DNA of 64,000 nt, from NCBI GenBank assembly GCA_964654605.1, contig CAZZLW010000036.1, positions 62,001 to 126,000 on the forward strand, written 5' to 3'. The notes beneath the pieces are model-generated. The model ran no database searches, was not told the DNA's origin, and saw only the letters and a list, made by a program, of their open reading frames with translations. A program made the translations under genes and the position numbers. This document shows positions 26,710 through 35,674 of this stretch, piece by piece (position 1 is the stretch's first letter; every line of letters begins with the position of its first letter). The stretch is from Raineya sp964654605. GTDB lineage: Bacteria; Bacteroidota; Bacteroidia; Cytophagales; Thermonemataceae.

Positions 26710-28446
26710 TCAATAAGGCAATTTTACGCAAAAAGCACTGCCTTTTTCGGGTTCGCTTTGAAGGGTAATAGTCCCCTGCAAATGCTCTACGGCTTTGCGA
26801 ACAATATACAAACCCAAGCCATTGCCTTGCGAGTAGGTACTGGCACGAAAAAACATCTGAAAAATTTTCTGATGATACTGCTCGGGAATGCCAATGCCAT
26901 TATCGGAAATGCGAATAAGGAGTTCTTTGTCGTGTTTGAATATTTCTACTTTTACCCAAGCACCTTCGGGACGAGCAAAGATAAGAGCGTTTTCAATGAG
27001 ATTGTGTAAAATGGCTTTGATACTTTCTTTTTCTGCGTAAAAATCTAAGCGAGGTTCTATTTGGGTAATGATTTGCACATTTTTTTGCTCTATCAATCTT
27101 TGCAGTAGAAGCAATACTTCGCTAAGTATTTCCTCAAAATCAATGAATTTTTTATCGTTAATTTGGTTATGAATGGCACTAATGCTGATAAGTTTGCGAA
27201 GCATTGCGTCCATTCCTAATACGGTATCGTTGATGTATCCTAATATTTCTTGCATCTCTTGGGGCGGATTTTGCATTTTAGCAAGTTCTAAAAGCCCCAA
27301 AATATTGGTAAGTGGGCGGCGTAAATCGTGAGCCGAATGATAGAAAAAAGTATCTAATTCCTCATTGATAGAAATCAGTTTGGCGGTAGTTTGGTTGAGG
27401 TTTTCAGTTCTTTGCTTAATCAAATCTTCCAAACCCTGATTAAGGTATTGTATAGACGCATTTTGGGCTTGTAGCTCCTGATTTTGTTCACGTATAATTT
27501 CGGCTTGGGCTTTGATTTCCTCGTTTTGCTGGATAATTTCATTATTGAGTTTTACCAAATACTCATTGGCTTCTTGCAATAGCTTTTCAGAACGTTTGCG
27601 TTGTAGGGCTTGATAAGTGAGCGAAAGAAAAGTACCAATACTAACGCCGAAGAAAATCTCATCAGGAAGCCAAATTCGCATATTGTACTGCTCAAAACAA
27701 ATGATACCCGCCAGTTTGCCACTCATAAAGAAAGGTACATCTAACAGGGATTTTACGCCCATAGGTTTCAGGTAAATTTCGGCAAGTTCATAAGTGGCAG
27801 GATTGTTGAGGGCATCGTTGGCGATGATAATATTTTCATTTTTGAGAATATCAAAGTAAGTTGGAAAGTCTTTCATATACAGAGTATTAGCCTCAATATC
27901 TCTGATGCTAATGTGTTTTTTGGCTTTGTGGTCGTACATTTCTATACATTGCACTACGCCTTGGTTCTCGTCATAAGCCCAGATACTAATCAAATCTGCA
28001 CCAATAAGTTGGTGTAAATTTTCGGTAATAAGTGGCAAAGCATCATTCCACAAACCTTCAACAATTACAGGGTGATTGAGTAGATATTTGAGAACCTTTA
28101 TGCCTTCTTCGTGCTTTTGGGTAAAGCGTTGGATACGTCTTTCAGCTTGATTGAACTGCTCCACTTGCCACTTGACGATAGTTCGCAGTACGCTATCGTC
28201 GTGGATATTAGCTACATTTTGGCTAAAATAGGTTTTTACGTTATTATCTTTGAAGCGGAAAAATTGTTGGTCTTTTTCGGTAAATTGCTCTACAATGCCT
28301 TCTCGGATAGCTTCGGCGAGAGAGTCTAAATTTTCTTTTTTGCTGTAAAGTTCGGCAAGCATAGCCGTATTGAACCTATCTCCCATCAGCGAGCCAATGA
28401 CGAGTAAATCAAAGCAAACAGGGGAAAGGCGTTCAATATAATTCAT
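26710..28446 (-). CDS. GAF-domain histidine kinase with an N-terminal winged-helix remnant
   Basis: A 578-residue cytoplasmic kinase. Residues 5-78 (RLSPVCFDLLVIGSLMGDRF ... FRFKDNNVKTYF) resemble the winged-helix region that follows the AAA NTPase in large STAND-type hybrid kinases, but the NTPase is missing. A GAF domain (about 120-280, SLLDVPFFMSGKLAGIICFE) and coiled coil follow. HisKA has His373 in HSAHDLRRPLTN. The HATPase has NLIENAL, DNGIGIPE and GNGLGLYI. No receiver is attached. The orphan response regulator at 51048 is a possible partner, but there is no direct evidence. Confidence 0.9.
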   Translation of the reverse strand: MNYIERLSPVCFDLLVIGSLMGDRFNTAMLAELYSKKENLDSLAEAIREGIVEQFTEKDQQFFRFKDNNVKTYFSQNVANIHDDSVLRTIVKWQVEQFNQAERRIQRFTQKHEEGIKVLKYLLNHPVIVEGLWNDALPLITENLHQLIGADLISIWAYDENQGVVQCIEMYDHKAKKHISIRDIEANTLYMKDFPTYFDILKNENIIIANDALNNPATYELAEIYLKPMGVKSLLDVPFFMSGKLAGIICFEQYNMRIWLPDEIFFGVSIGTFLSLTYQALQRKRSEKLLQEANEYLVKLNNEIIQQNEEIKAQAEIIREQNQELQAQNASIQYLNQGLEDLIKQRTENLNQTTAKLISINEELDTFFYHSAHDLRRPLTNILGLLELAKMQNPPQEMQEILGYINDTVLGMDAMLRKLISISAIHNQINDKKFIDFEEILSEVLLLLQRLIEQKNVQIITQIEPRLDFYAEKESIKAILHNLIENALIFARPEGAWVKVEIFKHDKELLIRISDNGIGIPEQYHQKIFQMFFRASTYSQGNGLGLYIVRKAVEHLQGTITLQSEPEKGSAFCVKLPY

Positions 28447-28566
28447 ATTTTATGTATAGTGGTAAGTTTTTTGAGCGAAAATATACAAAAAACCTTGAAA
28501 GTCCAAAATTTTGCAAACGACTTTTAGCACCGCCCAATCTTTTTTTGAACAAACTTGATTTTTTAC

Positions 28567-28597
28567 TTGTTTTTTGAAAAAATGCTTACTACTTTCG
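28567..28597 (+). promoter_or_regulatory. Possible nuoA promoter
   Basis: TTG at 28567-28569, 20 bases, then TACTTTCG at 28590-28597, one mismatch from TAnnTTTG. The nuoA ATG follows 16 bases later. Confidence 0.3.
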
Positions 28598-28613
28598 CTC
28601 AAAAATTAGTGGT

Positions 28614-28985
28614 ATGGAAAAAATATATGCACCTTCCGATTATTTACCTATTTTGATACAATTAGGTTTGGCTTTGGGGTTTGTGGTGGTTACAATGATA
28701 GCTACTCACCTTTTAGGTCCCAAACGTAAAGGCAAAAATAAAGATATTGCTTTTGAGTGTGGGGTAGAGTCCGTAGGAGATGCTCGCACACCTATTTCTA
28801 TCAAGTATTTCTTGGTTGCTATCTTGTTTGTGCTTTTTGATGTAGAAATTATTTTTATGTATCCTTGGGCAGTTAATTTTCTAGATTTGGGTTGGTTTGG
28901 TTTTTGGGAAATGCTCACATTTGTAGGTCTGCTTTTGGTAGGTTTCTATTATATCATCAAGCGTGATGTTTTGAAATGGGAATAA
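28614..28985 (+). CDS. nuoA: NADH-quinone oxidoreductase subunit A
   Basis: A 123-residue complex I membrane subunit with three helices. The family signature lies around AFECGVESVGDARTPISIKYFLVAILFVLFDVE, with the Cys-Gly-Val of the conserved loop. nuoB normally follows directly, but here a two-gene AT-rich cassette separates them. No nuoC-N genes are adjacent. Confidence 0.93.
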   Translation: MEKIYAPSDYLPILIQLGLALGFVVVTMIATHLLGPKRKGKNKDIAFECGVESVGDARTPISIKYFLVAILFVLFDVEIIFMYPWAVNFLDLGWFGFWEMLTFVGLLLVGFYYIIKRDVLKWE

Positions 28986-28998
28986 AAATATTTTATTG

Positions 28999-29541
28999 AT
29001 GACAGAAGATACATATCGGAAAATCATAGAAACCTACGATTGGGTTAAATTAAAAGAACTTTGGAATAAGATTAAAGAAGGTGAGATAACAGAATTTGCA
29101 GAAGGAAAAGCATTTGAATATTTGATAATCAGGGCTTTTAAGTTGAGTGGTGCAGAGGTTGAGTATCCGTTTTTAGTAAAAAAAGATAACCAAGTCATTG
29201 AGCAAATAGATGGTATCATTCATTACAGGCATCTGTCTTGTCTTGTAGAATGTAAAGATTGGAGTAGAAAAGTAGATTTTGCAGTTTTAGCTAAAATGCG
29301 TTCTCAACTTCTGCGAAGACCTTCATCAGTGATAGGGACAATTTTTTCAACAGGTGGTTTTACAGAAACAGCTATTATTTTATCGGCTTATATGGCTCCA
29401 CAAACTATACTACTTTGGGAAAAAACAGAAATAGAGTATCTCATAGAAAAACAAAATTTTGCAGAAGCATTGCTCGTAAAATATAAAATGTATATTAAAG
29501 AAGGAACAGCAGATTTTAACACCGCTTCACTTGGCTTATGA
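28999..29541 (+). CDS. PD-(D/E)XK nuclease-like protein inserted between nuoA and nuoB
   Basis: 180 residues from the ATG at 28999. The fold pattern is Mrr/endonuclease-like: a helix with GKAFEYLIIRAFKLSGAEVE, Asp71 in EQIDGII, and Glu84-x-Lys86 in LVECKDWS; Glu40 in the first helix fits the extra acidic residue of this family. Such enzymes cut DNA in restriction and other defence systems. The next gene starts in its stop codon (ATGA at 29538), so the pair is translationally coupled. Its DNA is much more AT-rich than nuoB. Family call by motif only. Confidence 0.75.
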   Translation: MTEDTYRKIIETYDWVKLKELWNKIKEGEITEFAEGKAFEYLIIRAFKLSGAEVEYPFLVKKDNQVIEQIDGIIHYRHLSCLVECKDWSRKVDFAVLAKMRSQLLRRPSSVIGTIFSTGGFTETAIILSAYMAPQTILLWEKTEIEYLIEKQNFAEALLVKYKMYIKEGTADFNTASLGL

Positions 29542-30071
29542 AAAAGAGTATTATCATTACTTCGGATAAAATTACTGCCGATTTACTTCAAAAAATACTC
29601 CCTGCCAATGTTTGGAACAATTGCAAAGTATTTAAGGCGGCGGGGGATACTTCTGCTATTTCTATGGCTCGTTCTGCGGCAATATTGGATTACGATAAAG
29701 TGTTACTTGTGCTTAATGTCAATCAAAAAAGTATTGTAGAAAAAGAAAATTCAGCGAAAGAAATACTAAATCTTGTGTTTTCTAATGCCGAAATAAAGGT
29801 AAAAGGCATTGATGTGCTTGGCTTACTACTATTGGATAAAAATTTTCTTGAACAATTTTTTGGCAAAAGTATTTCAGAAGTAGAATTTGAAATGTTTTTA
29901 TTAGAGCCTGAATATGCCTTATCTAAATTAGGAGCAGGAGTAAATCAGCAAAAAATAGCAGAAAGTATTTTAGATAATATGACAGATAGTTTGAGAGGAA
30001 AAATTCAAAAAAACATTGATATTATTGAAATAGTTGGTTTTTTAGAGGCAAGTTTTGCTTATGAGTCTTAA
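29538..30071 (+). CDS. Unknown partner of the PD-(D/E)XK nuclease
   Basis: 177 residues, overlapping the nuclease gene by ATGA. I do not recognise the family. The N-terminal half alternates strands and helices (KSIIITSDK, ADLLQKIL, ARSAAILDYDKVLLVLNVN), like a TOPRIM-type fold, but the DxD acidic pair that would follow the strand is Asn-Val-Asn (60-62) and the early Glu is missing. If TOPRIM-like it is probably inactive (weak inference). The C-terminus (105-177) is helical. It is AT-rich like its partner and ends 32 bases before nuoB. Confidence 0.6.
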   Translation: MKKSIIITSDKITADLLQKILPANVWNNCKVFKAAGDTSAISMARSAAILDYDKVLLVLNVNQKSIVEKENSAKEILNLVFSNAEIKVKGIDVLGLLLLDKNFLEQFFGKSISEVEFEMFLLEPEYALSKLGAGVNQQKIAESILDNMTDSLRGKIQKNIDIIEIVGFLEASFAYES

Positions 30072-30103
30072 TTTTTTGTATTGTAAAATAATAGCGAAAA
30101 ACT

Positions 30104-30646
30104 ATGGTCAAAATTGTAGATAAACCCGAAGGTTATGAGGGGCAAGGTTTTTTTGCCACCCAATTTGATAAAATCATAGGCTTGGCACGTGCCAACTCTC
30201 TTTGGCCTCTGCCTTTTGCTACTTCTTGCTGTGGCATTGAGTTTATGAGTACGATGGCTTCCACGTATGATTTGGCTCGTTTTGGTTCGGAGCGTCCGAG
30301 CTTTTCGCCACGACAAGCCGATATGCTCATTGTGGCAGGTACTATTGCCAAAAAAATGGCACCTATCTTAAAGCAGGTGTATCAGCAGATGGCTGAACCC
30401 CGTTGGGTGCTTTCGGTAGGAGCTTGTGCTTCAAGTGGTGGCATTTTTGATACTTACAGCGTTTTGCAGGGGATTGATAGAGTTATTCCTGTTGATGTGT
30501 ATGTACCTGGGTGTCCGCCTCGTCCCGAGCAAATTCTGGAAGGCATTATGCAGTTGCAGGAACTTGCTAAAAATGAGTCTTTAAGACGCCGCAATAGCCC
30601 CGAATACAAAGAATTGCTCGCTTCGTATAATATTTTGGTTCAATAA
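30104..30646 (+). CDS. nuoB: NADH-quinone oxidoreductase subunit B
   Basis: A 180-residue subunit that carries the terminal N2 [4Fe-4S] cluster of complex I. Ligands are visible: Cys42-Cys43 in TSCCGIEFM, Cys108 in GACASSGG and Cys137 in VPGCPPRPE. Length is typical. It is separated from nuoA by the nuclease cassette. A strong terminator follows, so this unit does not continue into other nuo genes. Confidence 0.95.
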   Translation: MVKIVDKPEGYEGQGFFATQFDKIIGLARANSLWPLPFATSCCGIEFMSTMASTYDLARFGSERPSFSPRQADMLIVAGTIAKKMAPILKQVYQQMAEPRWVLSVGACASSGGIFDTYSVLQGIDRVIPVDVYVPGCPPRPEQILEGIMQLQELAKNESLRRRNSPEYKELLASYNILVQ

Positions 30647-30672
30647 AAAGAGTTGAAAGTTTTTCTAAAAAA

Positions 30673-30704
30673 AGACCTACAAGAACTCTACTTCTTGTAG
30701 GTCT
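30673..30704. terminator. Terminator after nuoB
   Basis: 13-bp perfect arms AGACCTACAAGAA (30673-30685) and TTCTTGTAGGTCT (30692-30704) with a 6-base loop, flanked by A and T runs on both sides. It ends the nuoA-nuoB unit and could work in both directions. Confidence 0.85.
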
Positions 30705-30813
30705 AAATTTATATTAAACGAAAAAAAATACTTTTGGGAGGTTTTTTCTACGAATTCTTGAAATCAAGAAAAATCTTGCAAAGCCTGAAAATCATTTTCA
30801 TCTGGGTATAAAA

Positions 30814-31926
30814 ATGCTTGCCACACTTTCTTTTTCGCCCAATAACAAATGGAAAACAGCCTTACAGATTGGTTTGGGGCTATCGCTCTTGATTTTTTTA
30901 GGTTGGTTGCTTTTTGATGTTTGGCGTTATTTGCTAATTTCTTTGGTGATAGCCACTGTGTTGCGTCCTTTGGTAGATTATATTTCCGAAATATATGTTT
31001 TTAGGATAAAAATTCCTCGTGTGCTTGCTGTGGTGGTGGCAATGGTGGCTTTGGTGGCTTTTATTACGCTTTTTGTACGTTTGTTTTTTCCGCTTATTTC
31101 TGACCAACTTCGGCTTTTACGCTCTATCAAGCCCAATGTTTTGAGCTTGCAAATTATAGAACCACTTGAAAATTTGGAGGATTTTCTCATAGAGGAGCTT
31201 AAAGTTAATGCCCAAAAAGGATTTATTTTGGAAGAGCTGAATACCATTCTAAAAACTTTCCTTGAAAAATTTGATATTGCAGGTTTGGTAAATAGTTTGG
31301 TGGGAGTAGCGGGTTCGGTATTTGTGTATTTGCTTGCAATTACTTTTATGACTTTTCTTTTGCTTTACGAAAAAGGTCTTTTTCGTAAAATGGTAATTTC
31401 TGCTATTCCCAATCGTTATTTTGAGGTACTCATTACGGCTTTTTACAAAATAGAACATTTACTTTCCAATTATTTAAGAGGCATACTGATAGAAACTTTG
31501 GCGGTTTTTAGCATTTATGCCATAGGCGGCATTTTGCTCAATATTCCGTATGCTCTTACTATTGCGGCACTGGCGGCTTCTATCAATTTTATCCCATATC
31601 TTGGACCTTTTTCGGGGCTTGCTTTTGGTATTTTGGTCATTGTAAGTAATAGTTTTTCTGTTCCCGATTTTCCGCTTTCGCTAAAACTTGTTAAATTTGT
31701 TTCGCTTTTTTTTGCAGTGCGTTTGATTGATGATATTTTCTTGCAACCTTTTATTTTTTCAAAAAGCGTAAAAGCTCACCCATTAGAAATTTTTATTGTA
31801 ATTTTCTCGGGGGCAAGTCTTGCAGGGGCATTGGGTATGATTGTCGCTATTCCTACTTACACTATCATCAAAGTTAGCATCAAAGAGCTACGCAAAGGTT
31901 TCAGACGTTACAGAAGTTTCAGATGA
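30814..31926 (+). CDS. AI-2E family transporter
   Basis: A 370-residue membrane protein with about eight helices in the usual two blocks (about 18-95 and 150-355). Family patterns include LRPLVDYI, VLAVVVAMVALVAF, LRGILIETLAVFSIY, LAASINFIPYLGPFSGLAFG and GMIVAIPTYTIIKV. The family includes TqsA (AI-2 export) and PerM-like and Na+/H+ exchange proteins, so the substrate cannot be assigned. The TPR gene starts in its stop codon (ATGA at 31923). Confidence 0.88.
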   Translation: MLATLSFSPNNKWKTALQIGLGLSLLIFLGWLLFDVWRYLLISLVIATVLRPLVDYISEIYVFRIKIPRVLAVVVAMVALVAFITLFVRLFFPLISDQLRLLRSIKPNVLSLQIIEPLENLEDFLIEELKVNAQKGFILEELNTILKTFLEKFDIAGLVNSLVGVAGSVFVYLLAITFMTFLLLYEKGLFRKMVISAIPNRYFEVLITAFYKIEHLLSNYLRGILIETLAVFSIYAIGGILLNIPYALTIAALAASINFIPYLGPFSGLAFGILVIVSNSFSVPDFPLSLKLVKFVSLFFAVRLIDDIFLQPFIFSKSVKAHPLEIFIVIFSGASLAGALGMIVAIPTYTIIKVSIKELRKGFRRYRSFR

Positions 31927-33755
31927 TTATGAACAGCTACCAAACACAAGACCGAAGGCATAAGAAACTATTTCAGAAGCAGAGGAGAAAAAAAAATATC
32001 TGCCTTACTTTTCTGCTCATACTCTTTCTGAATATCTCGGCAATCTCCTATCTTTTTGCTCAGAAAGATAAAAAAGAAGCTATATTCGTTTATGAAGAAG
32101 CTATTGAACTTTTGGAAAAAGGCAATTATGCACAAGGCTATCAGTTGCTTGATAAATGTTTGAAACTGGATTCTACTTGGTTAGCACCGATTTTTGCGAA
32201 AGCATTTTACAAGCTAGAAGAAGGAAAAAATGAGGAGGCGGAAAGCGGTTTTTCAGAAATAATTCGCCGTCAGCCCAAAGATACAGCCAGCTATATTGGT
32301 AGAGCAGAGGCGTATATGAATATGGGGCTATACCATAAAGCTATCAAAGATTTAGAAACAGCTTTGAAACTTGATGAGAAAAATGCAGAGGCTTTGTATA
32401 AAATAGCCGAAGCACATTTAGATGCAGAAAATCCTAAAACGGCACTTGGCTATGCAGATAAAGCCATTGGCTACTACCCTAACGAAACAAGGTTTTTACT
32501 TCTGAAATCTATTATCTATACCACTGAAAAAGAATATGAACAGGCAGAAAAGATAGCATTACAGGCATTGAAATTAGAGCCTGAAAATATTATGGCTCAA
32601 AAAATGAGAGCCTTGATTTTAAGCGAAAAAGGTAATCATAAAGAGGCTATTCGCATCTATGAACAGATTTTGAAAAAAAATCCGAATGTTTTTGAAGAAG
32701 AAGACTTTTATTTTTGGGCAAAATCGCTCTATAAAACTAAAAATTACAAACAGGCTCTTTCCATAACCCAAAGCCCTAAAAAAATAGAAAAGCCAGAACT
32801 TTACTATATACAGGCATTGTGTTATTTTCAGCTTAAAAAATATGCAGAGGCTTGGAAATCTATCAATGAAGCAGAAAAATTGCAAAACAACCTCTCTGCC
32901 GAAGTGTATTACGATAAAGCCATTATAGCTCATTATGCCAAGAAAAGCCAAGAGGCGAAAGAAAGTTACTTAAAGGCTCTGAATGTGATGCCCGAAATTT
33001 ACTTGCTTCGCAACGAAAATGATGAAAAAGCAGACGTACTGCTGAACGCAAATCCCATTTTTCAGCGAGAGTTTTCTCAAAGATTTTTAGATAGCGTTTT
33101 GGTTTCGGCTTATCAGGAACGCTGTTTGGGAATTTTGGAAAAAGATAAAACTGCCGAAGCCCTCAAAGATATTGAAAAGGCTTTGGCGATAGATAGTCTT
33201 AACTCAAAATCTTACACAATTCGGGGGATAACCTACGCTCTGATGGGGAAATTTCAAGAGGCTAATCGCGATTTTGAAAAAGCCGAAAAACTGCCCAAAG
33301 GGCGAGATTTGGGCTATTTGTACCTAATGAGAGGGCTTGCCGCCGCCGAAGCTCAAAATATGGGGCAAGCCATTTTCTACATAGATAAAGCCATTAGCCA
33401 CAACCCTTTACAACCCAACTATCACGCTGAAAAAGCTCACTTACTTTTTGAAATTGGCGATACCGAAGGGGCTTTCAAAAGTATTGATAAAGCGATTGCT
33501 CTTGCACCCAAAGAGGTGGAGTACCGCCTGAATAAAATTAACTTCTTGCACGAAGAAGAACGCTACGACGATTTGCTTAAAGAATGTGAGCGAGTGCTTG
33601 AAATAGACCCTGACGCCATACCTGCTTACTATTACCGAGGAATGGCTCATTGGGCAAAGAAAAACAAAATACAAGCCCGCAAAGATTTAGAATTTTTCTT
33701 GAAATACTATCCTGATGACAAAGATGCCCAAAAAGCTCTAAAACTTATTGACTGA
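31923..33755 (+). CDS. Exported or membrane-anchored TPR protein
   Basis: 610 residues from the ATG at 31923, or 608 from the ATG at 31929. A basic N-terminus and hydrophobic segment (about 28-44, ICLTFLLILFLNISAISYLF) give a signal anchor or signal peptide. The rest is about fifteen TPRs, such as AIKDLETALKLDEKNAEALY and AKNNYLR-type helices. It is coupled by ATGA overlap to the AI-2E family gene, so the two probably act together in the envelope. No catalytic domain is visible. Confidence 0.85.
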   Translation: MIMNSYQTQDRRHKKLFQKQRRKKNICLTFLLILFLNISAISYLFAQKDKKEAIFVYEEAIELLEKGNYAQGYQLLDKCLKLDSTWLAPIFAKAFYKLEEGKNEEAESGFSEIIRRQPKDTASYIGRAEAYMNMGLYHKAIKDLETALKLDEKNAEALYKIAEAHLDAENPKTALGYADKAIGYYPNETRFLLLKSIIYTTEKEYEQAEKIALQALKLEPENIMAQKMRALILSEKGNHKEAIRIYEQILKKNPNVFEEEDFYFWAKSLYKTKNYKQALSITQSPKKIEKPELYYIQALCYFQLKKYAEAWKSINEAEKLQNNLSAEVYYDKAIIAHYAKKSQEAKESYLKALNVMPEIYLLRNENDEKADVLLNANPIFQREFSQRFLDSVLVSAYQERCLGILEKDKTAEALKDIEKALAIDSLNSKSYTIRGITYALMGKFQEANRDFEKAEKLPKGRDLGYLYLMRGLAAAEAQNMGQAIFYIDKAISHNPLQPNYHAEKAHLLFEIGDTEGAFKSIDKAIALAPKEVEYRLNKINFLHEEERYDDLLKECERVLEIDPDAIPAYYYRGMAHWAKKNKIQARKDLEFFLKYYPDDKDAQKALKLID

Positions 33756-33830
33756 AAAACTTTGTCTTACCATAAATTGTTGTTATCTTTGAATAGGTAA
33801 ATTTGGGTAATTATTTAGGTATAGTTTGCG

Positions 33831-34041
33831 GTAAAGAAACAGGAAGCAAGATACAGAAAACGGATTTAGGAAGATGTCAGACAGAAAATGAGAAATAAAG
33901 CCCTTAAAGTTTTGAACATCAAATGCTGAACTTTGGGGACGTAAGTAATTACAAATTTTGAAAGTTTGTGGTTTATATTTTTGTTCTTAAATCTTTCAAC
34001 TACAAACTTTTGAACTTCAAACTTCTTAACCTCACTTTGGT
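33831..34041 (+). repeat. Dispersed intergenic repeat, copy 2
   Basis: Contains AAAGAAACAGGAAGCAAGAT, a middle part with AAAGTTTTGAACATCAAATG, and the box GTAA-GTAA-TTAC at 33941-33952, then more TTTGAAC-type sequence up to the nfuA-like ATG. Similar in order to the copies at 20113 and 58707, though more diverged. Confidence 0.5.
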
Positions 34042-34287
34042 ATGGATTTGTTTGAAAAAGTAGAAAAAGCTCTCAATCAGATTCGCCCTTATTTAGAGGC
34101 AGATGGCGGCAATGTCCGTATTTTAGAAATCACAGATGAGGGAGTTTTGAAATTAGAATTTGTGGGTTCTTGTGGAAATTGCCCTATGTCGGAGATGACT
34201 TTCAAGGCGGGTATTGAAGCTACTATTCGTCAGGAAGTGCCTGAAATCAAGGCGATTGAGGCAGTTAATTTAACTACGGTTATCTGA
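34042..34287 (+). CDS. NifU C-terminal domain (Nfu-type) Fe-S carrier
   Basis: An 81-residue protein made of one NifU C-terminal domain: IRPYLEADGGNVRILEI, then Cys44 and Cys47 in GSCGNCPMSEMTF, which bind a [4Fe-4S] cluster between two subunits. It delivers clusters to target enzymes. Its stop (TGA) shares a base with the ribD ATG at 34287, so the two are coupled. Confidence 0.93.
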   Translation: MDLFEKVEKALNQIRPYLEADGGNVRILEITDEGVLKLEFVGSCGNCPMSEMTFKAGIEATIRQEVPEIKAIEAVNLTTVI

Positions 34288-35321
34288 TGAGCGATGCCGA
34301 CCTAATGCAGAGAGTTTTGCAACTGGCAACACTTGGCACAGGCTCGGTTGCTCCTAATCCTTTGGTGGGCTGTGTGATTGTTTATCAGGGAAAAATTATC
34401 GGAGAAGGTTGGCACAAAGAATATGGAAAAGCCCACGCCGAAGTCAATGCCATTGCTTCTGTGGCTAATCCTGCATTACTTTCTGAAAGCACGCTATATG
34501 TCAATTTAGAGCCTTGTAGCCATTTCGGCAAAACGCCCCCTTGTGCCAATTTGATTTTAGAGAAAAAAATCCCTCGTGTCGTAATTGCCAATCTTGATAG
34601 CAATCCGCTGGTGGCGGGCAGAGGTGTACAAATCTTAAAAAATGCAGGTATTGAAGTGAAAGTAGGTGTTTTAGAGCAAGAAGCACGCTACCTGAACAGG
34701 CGTTTTTTTACATTTATGGAAAAAAAACGTCCTTATATTGTACTCAAATGGGCAGAAACTGCTGATGGCTTCATAGCTCGTAAAGATTTTTCTTCCAAAT
34801 GGATAAGCAATGCTCATAGCCGAACACTGGTGCATAAGTGGCGTTCGGAAGAGCAAGCCATAATGATTGGTACTAATACGGCTCACTACGACAATCCGCA
34901 ACTCAATGTAAGAGAATGGACAGGCAGAAATCCTATTCGCATTGTGATTGATAAAAATTTAAGCCTTCCACCCACACATCATATTTTTGATGGCTCACAG
35001 CCTACGCTTTGCTACAATTTGCAAAAAAATGAAACTGCCCCCAGTTTAGATTTTATTCGTTTGGAGGAGGAAAATTTTTTAGAAAACTTGTTACAAGACC
35101 TTTTTGAGCGAAAGGTGCAATCGGTTTTGGTAGAAGGAGGGGCGAAGCTATTGCAAAGTTTTATTGAAAAAAATCTTTGGGACGAGGCAAGAGTCTTTGT
35201 TTCGCAGGTGCAATTTACAGAAGGAATTTCTGCCCCTAAGTTACCTTTTCCTGCCAAGAAAGTTCAAGATTGGCAAGGGGATAAGCTATTTTTTTATGAA
35301 AATTATTTTGTTAAAAAATGA
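34287..35321 (+). CDS. ribD: Riboflavin biosynthesis bifunctional deaminase/reductase RibD
   Basis: A 344-residue enzyme performing the second and third steps of riboflavin synthesis. The deaminase domain (1-145) binds zinc through His50 in HAEVNAI, Cys77 and Cys86 in EPCSHFGKTPPC. The C-terminal reductase domain (about 150-340) has KWAETADGFIA, SEEQAIMIGTNT and VLVEGGAKLLQSFI. It is translationally coupled to the Nfu-type gene. The small membrane ORF starts in its stop codon. Confidence 0.95.
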   Translation: MSDADLMQRVLQLATLGTGSVAPNPLVGCVIVYQGKIIGEGWHKEYGKAHAEVNAIASVANPALLSESTLYVNLEPCSHFGKTPPCANLILEKKIPRVVIANLDSNPLVAGRGVQILKNAGIEVKVGVLEQEARYLNRRFFTFMEKKRPYIVLKWAETADGFIARKDFSSKWISNAHSRTLVHKWRSEEQAIMIGTNTAHYDNPQLNVREWTGRNPIRIVIDKNLSLPPTHHIFDGSQPTLCYNLQKNETAPSLDFIRLEEENFLENLLQDLFERKVQSVLVEGGAKLLQSFIEKNLWDEARVFVSQVQFTEGISAPKLPFPAKKVQDWQGDKLFFYENYFVKK

Positions 35322-35452
35322 ACGCTTTTATGTTCGTTTTCGGACATTTTAGGTTCTTTTTTCAGCAAAAAAAGCCTTTTTTGCTAAAATTGAACATTTT
35401 TTTAGGTTTGGCACAAAAAATGCTTTTTATATGGCAAACCATTACAGCTATG

Positions 35453-35674
35453 AAGCGTCTCAATCAAGAGCAAAGTCAAAACTTAGTATTTTTCAAGTTT
35501 TTTGTGGTTATTCTTATCAGTATTTTGCTTTGGAAAGCAAGCGAGGGTTTTTGGAAGACAAACGAGGAGATTTCTTTACAAAAACCTTTGATAGAAAAAA
35601 TGTCAGAAAGAGTGCAGGATTTTAAGCCTCTTTCTGCCATTTGGCAATTTCTTGGCTCACTTCTGCTACGCTAA
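35453..35674 (+). CDS. Small membrane protein, possible
   Basis: A 118-residue frame opens at 35318 in the ribD stop (ATGA), but the internal ATG at 35453 gives a neater 73-residue protein with one membrane helix (about 14-30, LVFFKFFVVILISILLW). The last 53 bases lie antisense to the 3' end of the glycosyltransferase gene. No family is recognised; it may not be a gene. Confidence 0.4.
   Translation, partial: KRLNQEQSQNLVFFKFFVVILISILLWKASEGFWKTNEEISLQKPLIEKMSERVQDFKPLSAIWQFLGSLLLR

Noticed and set aside
30673..30704. A riboswitch or attenuator before the AI-2E gene
   Set aside because: A simple perfect hairpin right after nuoB is best explained as a terminator; no larger aptamer-like fold is visible.
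33756..34041. A tRNA or small RNA gene in this gap
   Set aside because: No tRNA-like arms or CCA end were found; the gap is explained by the dispersed repeat.
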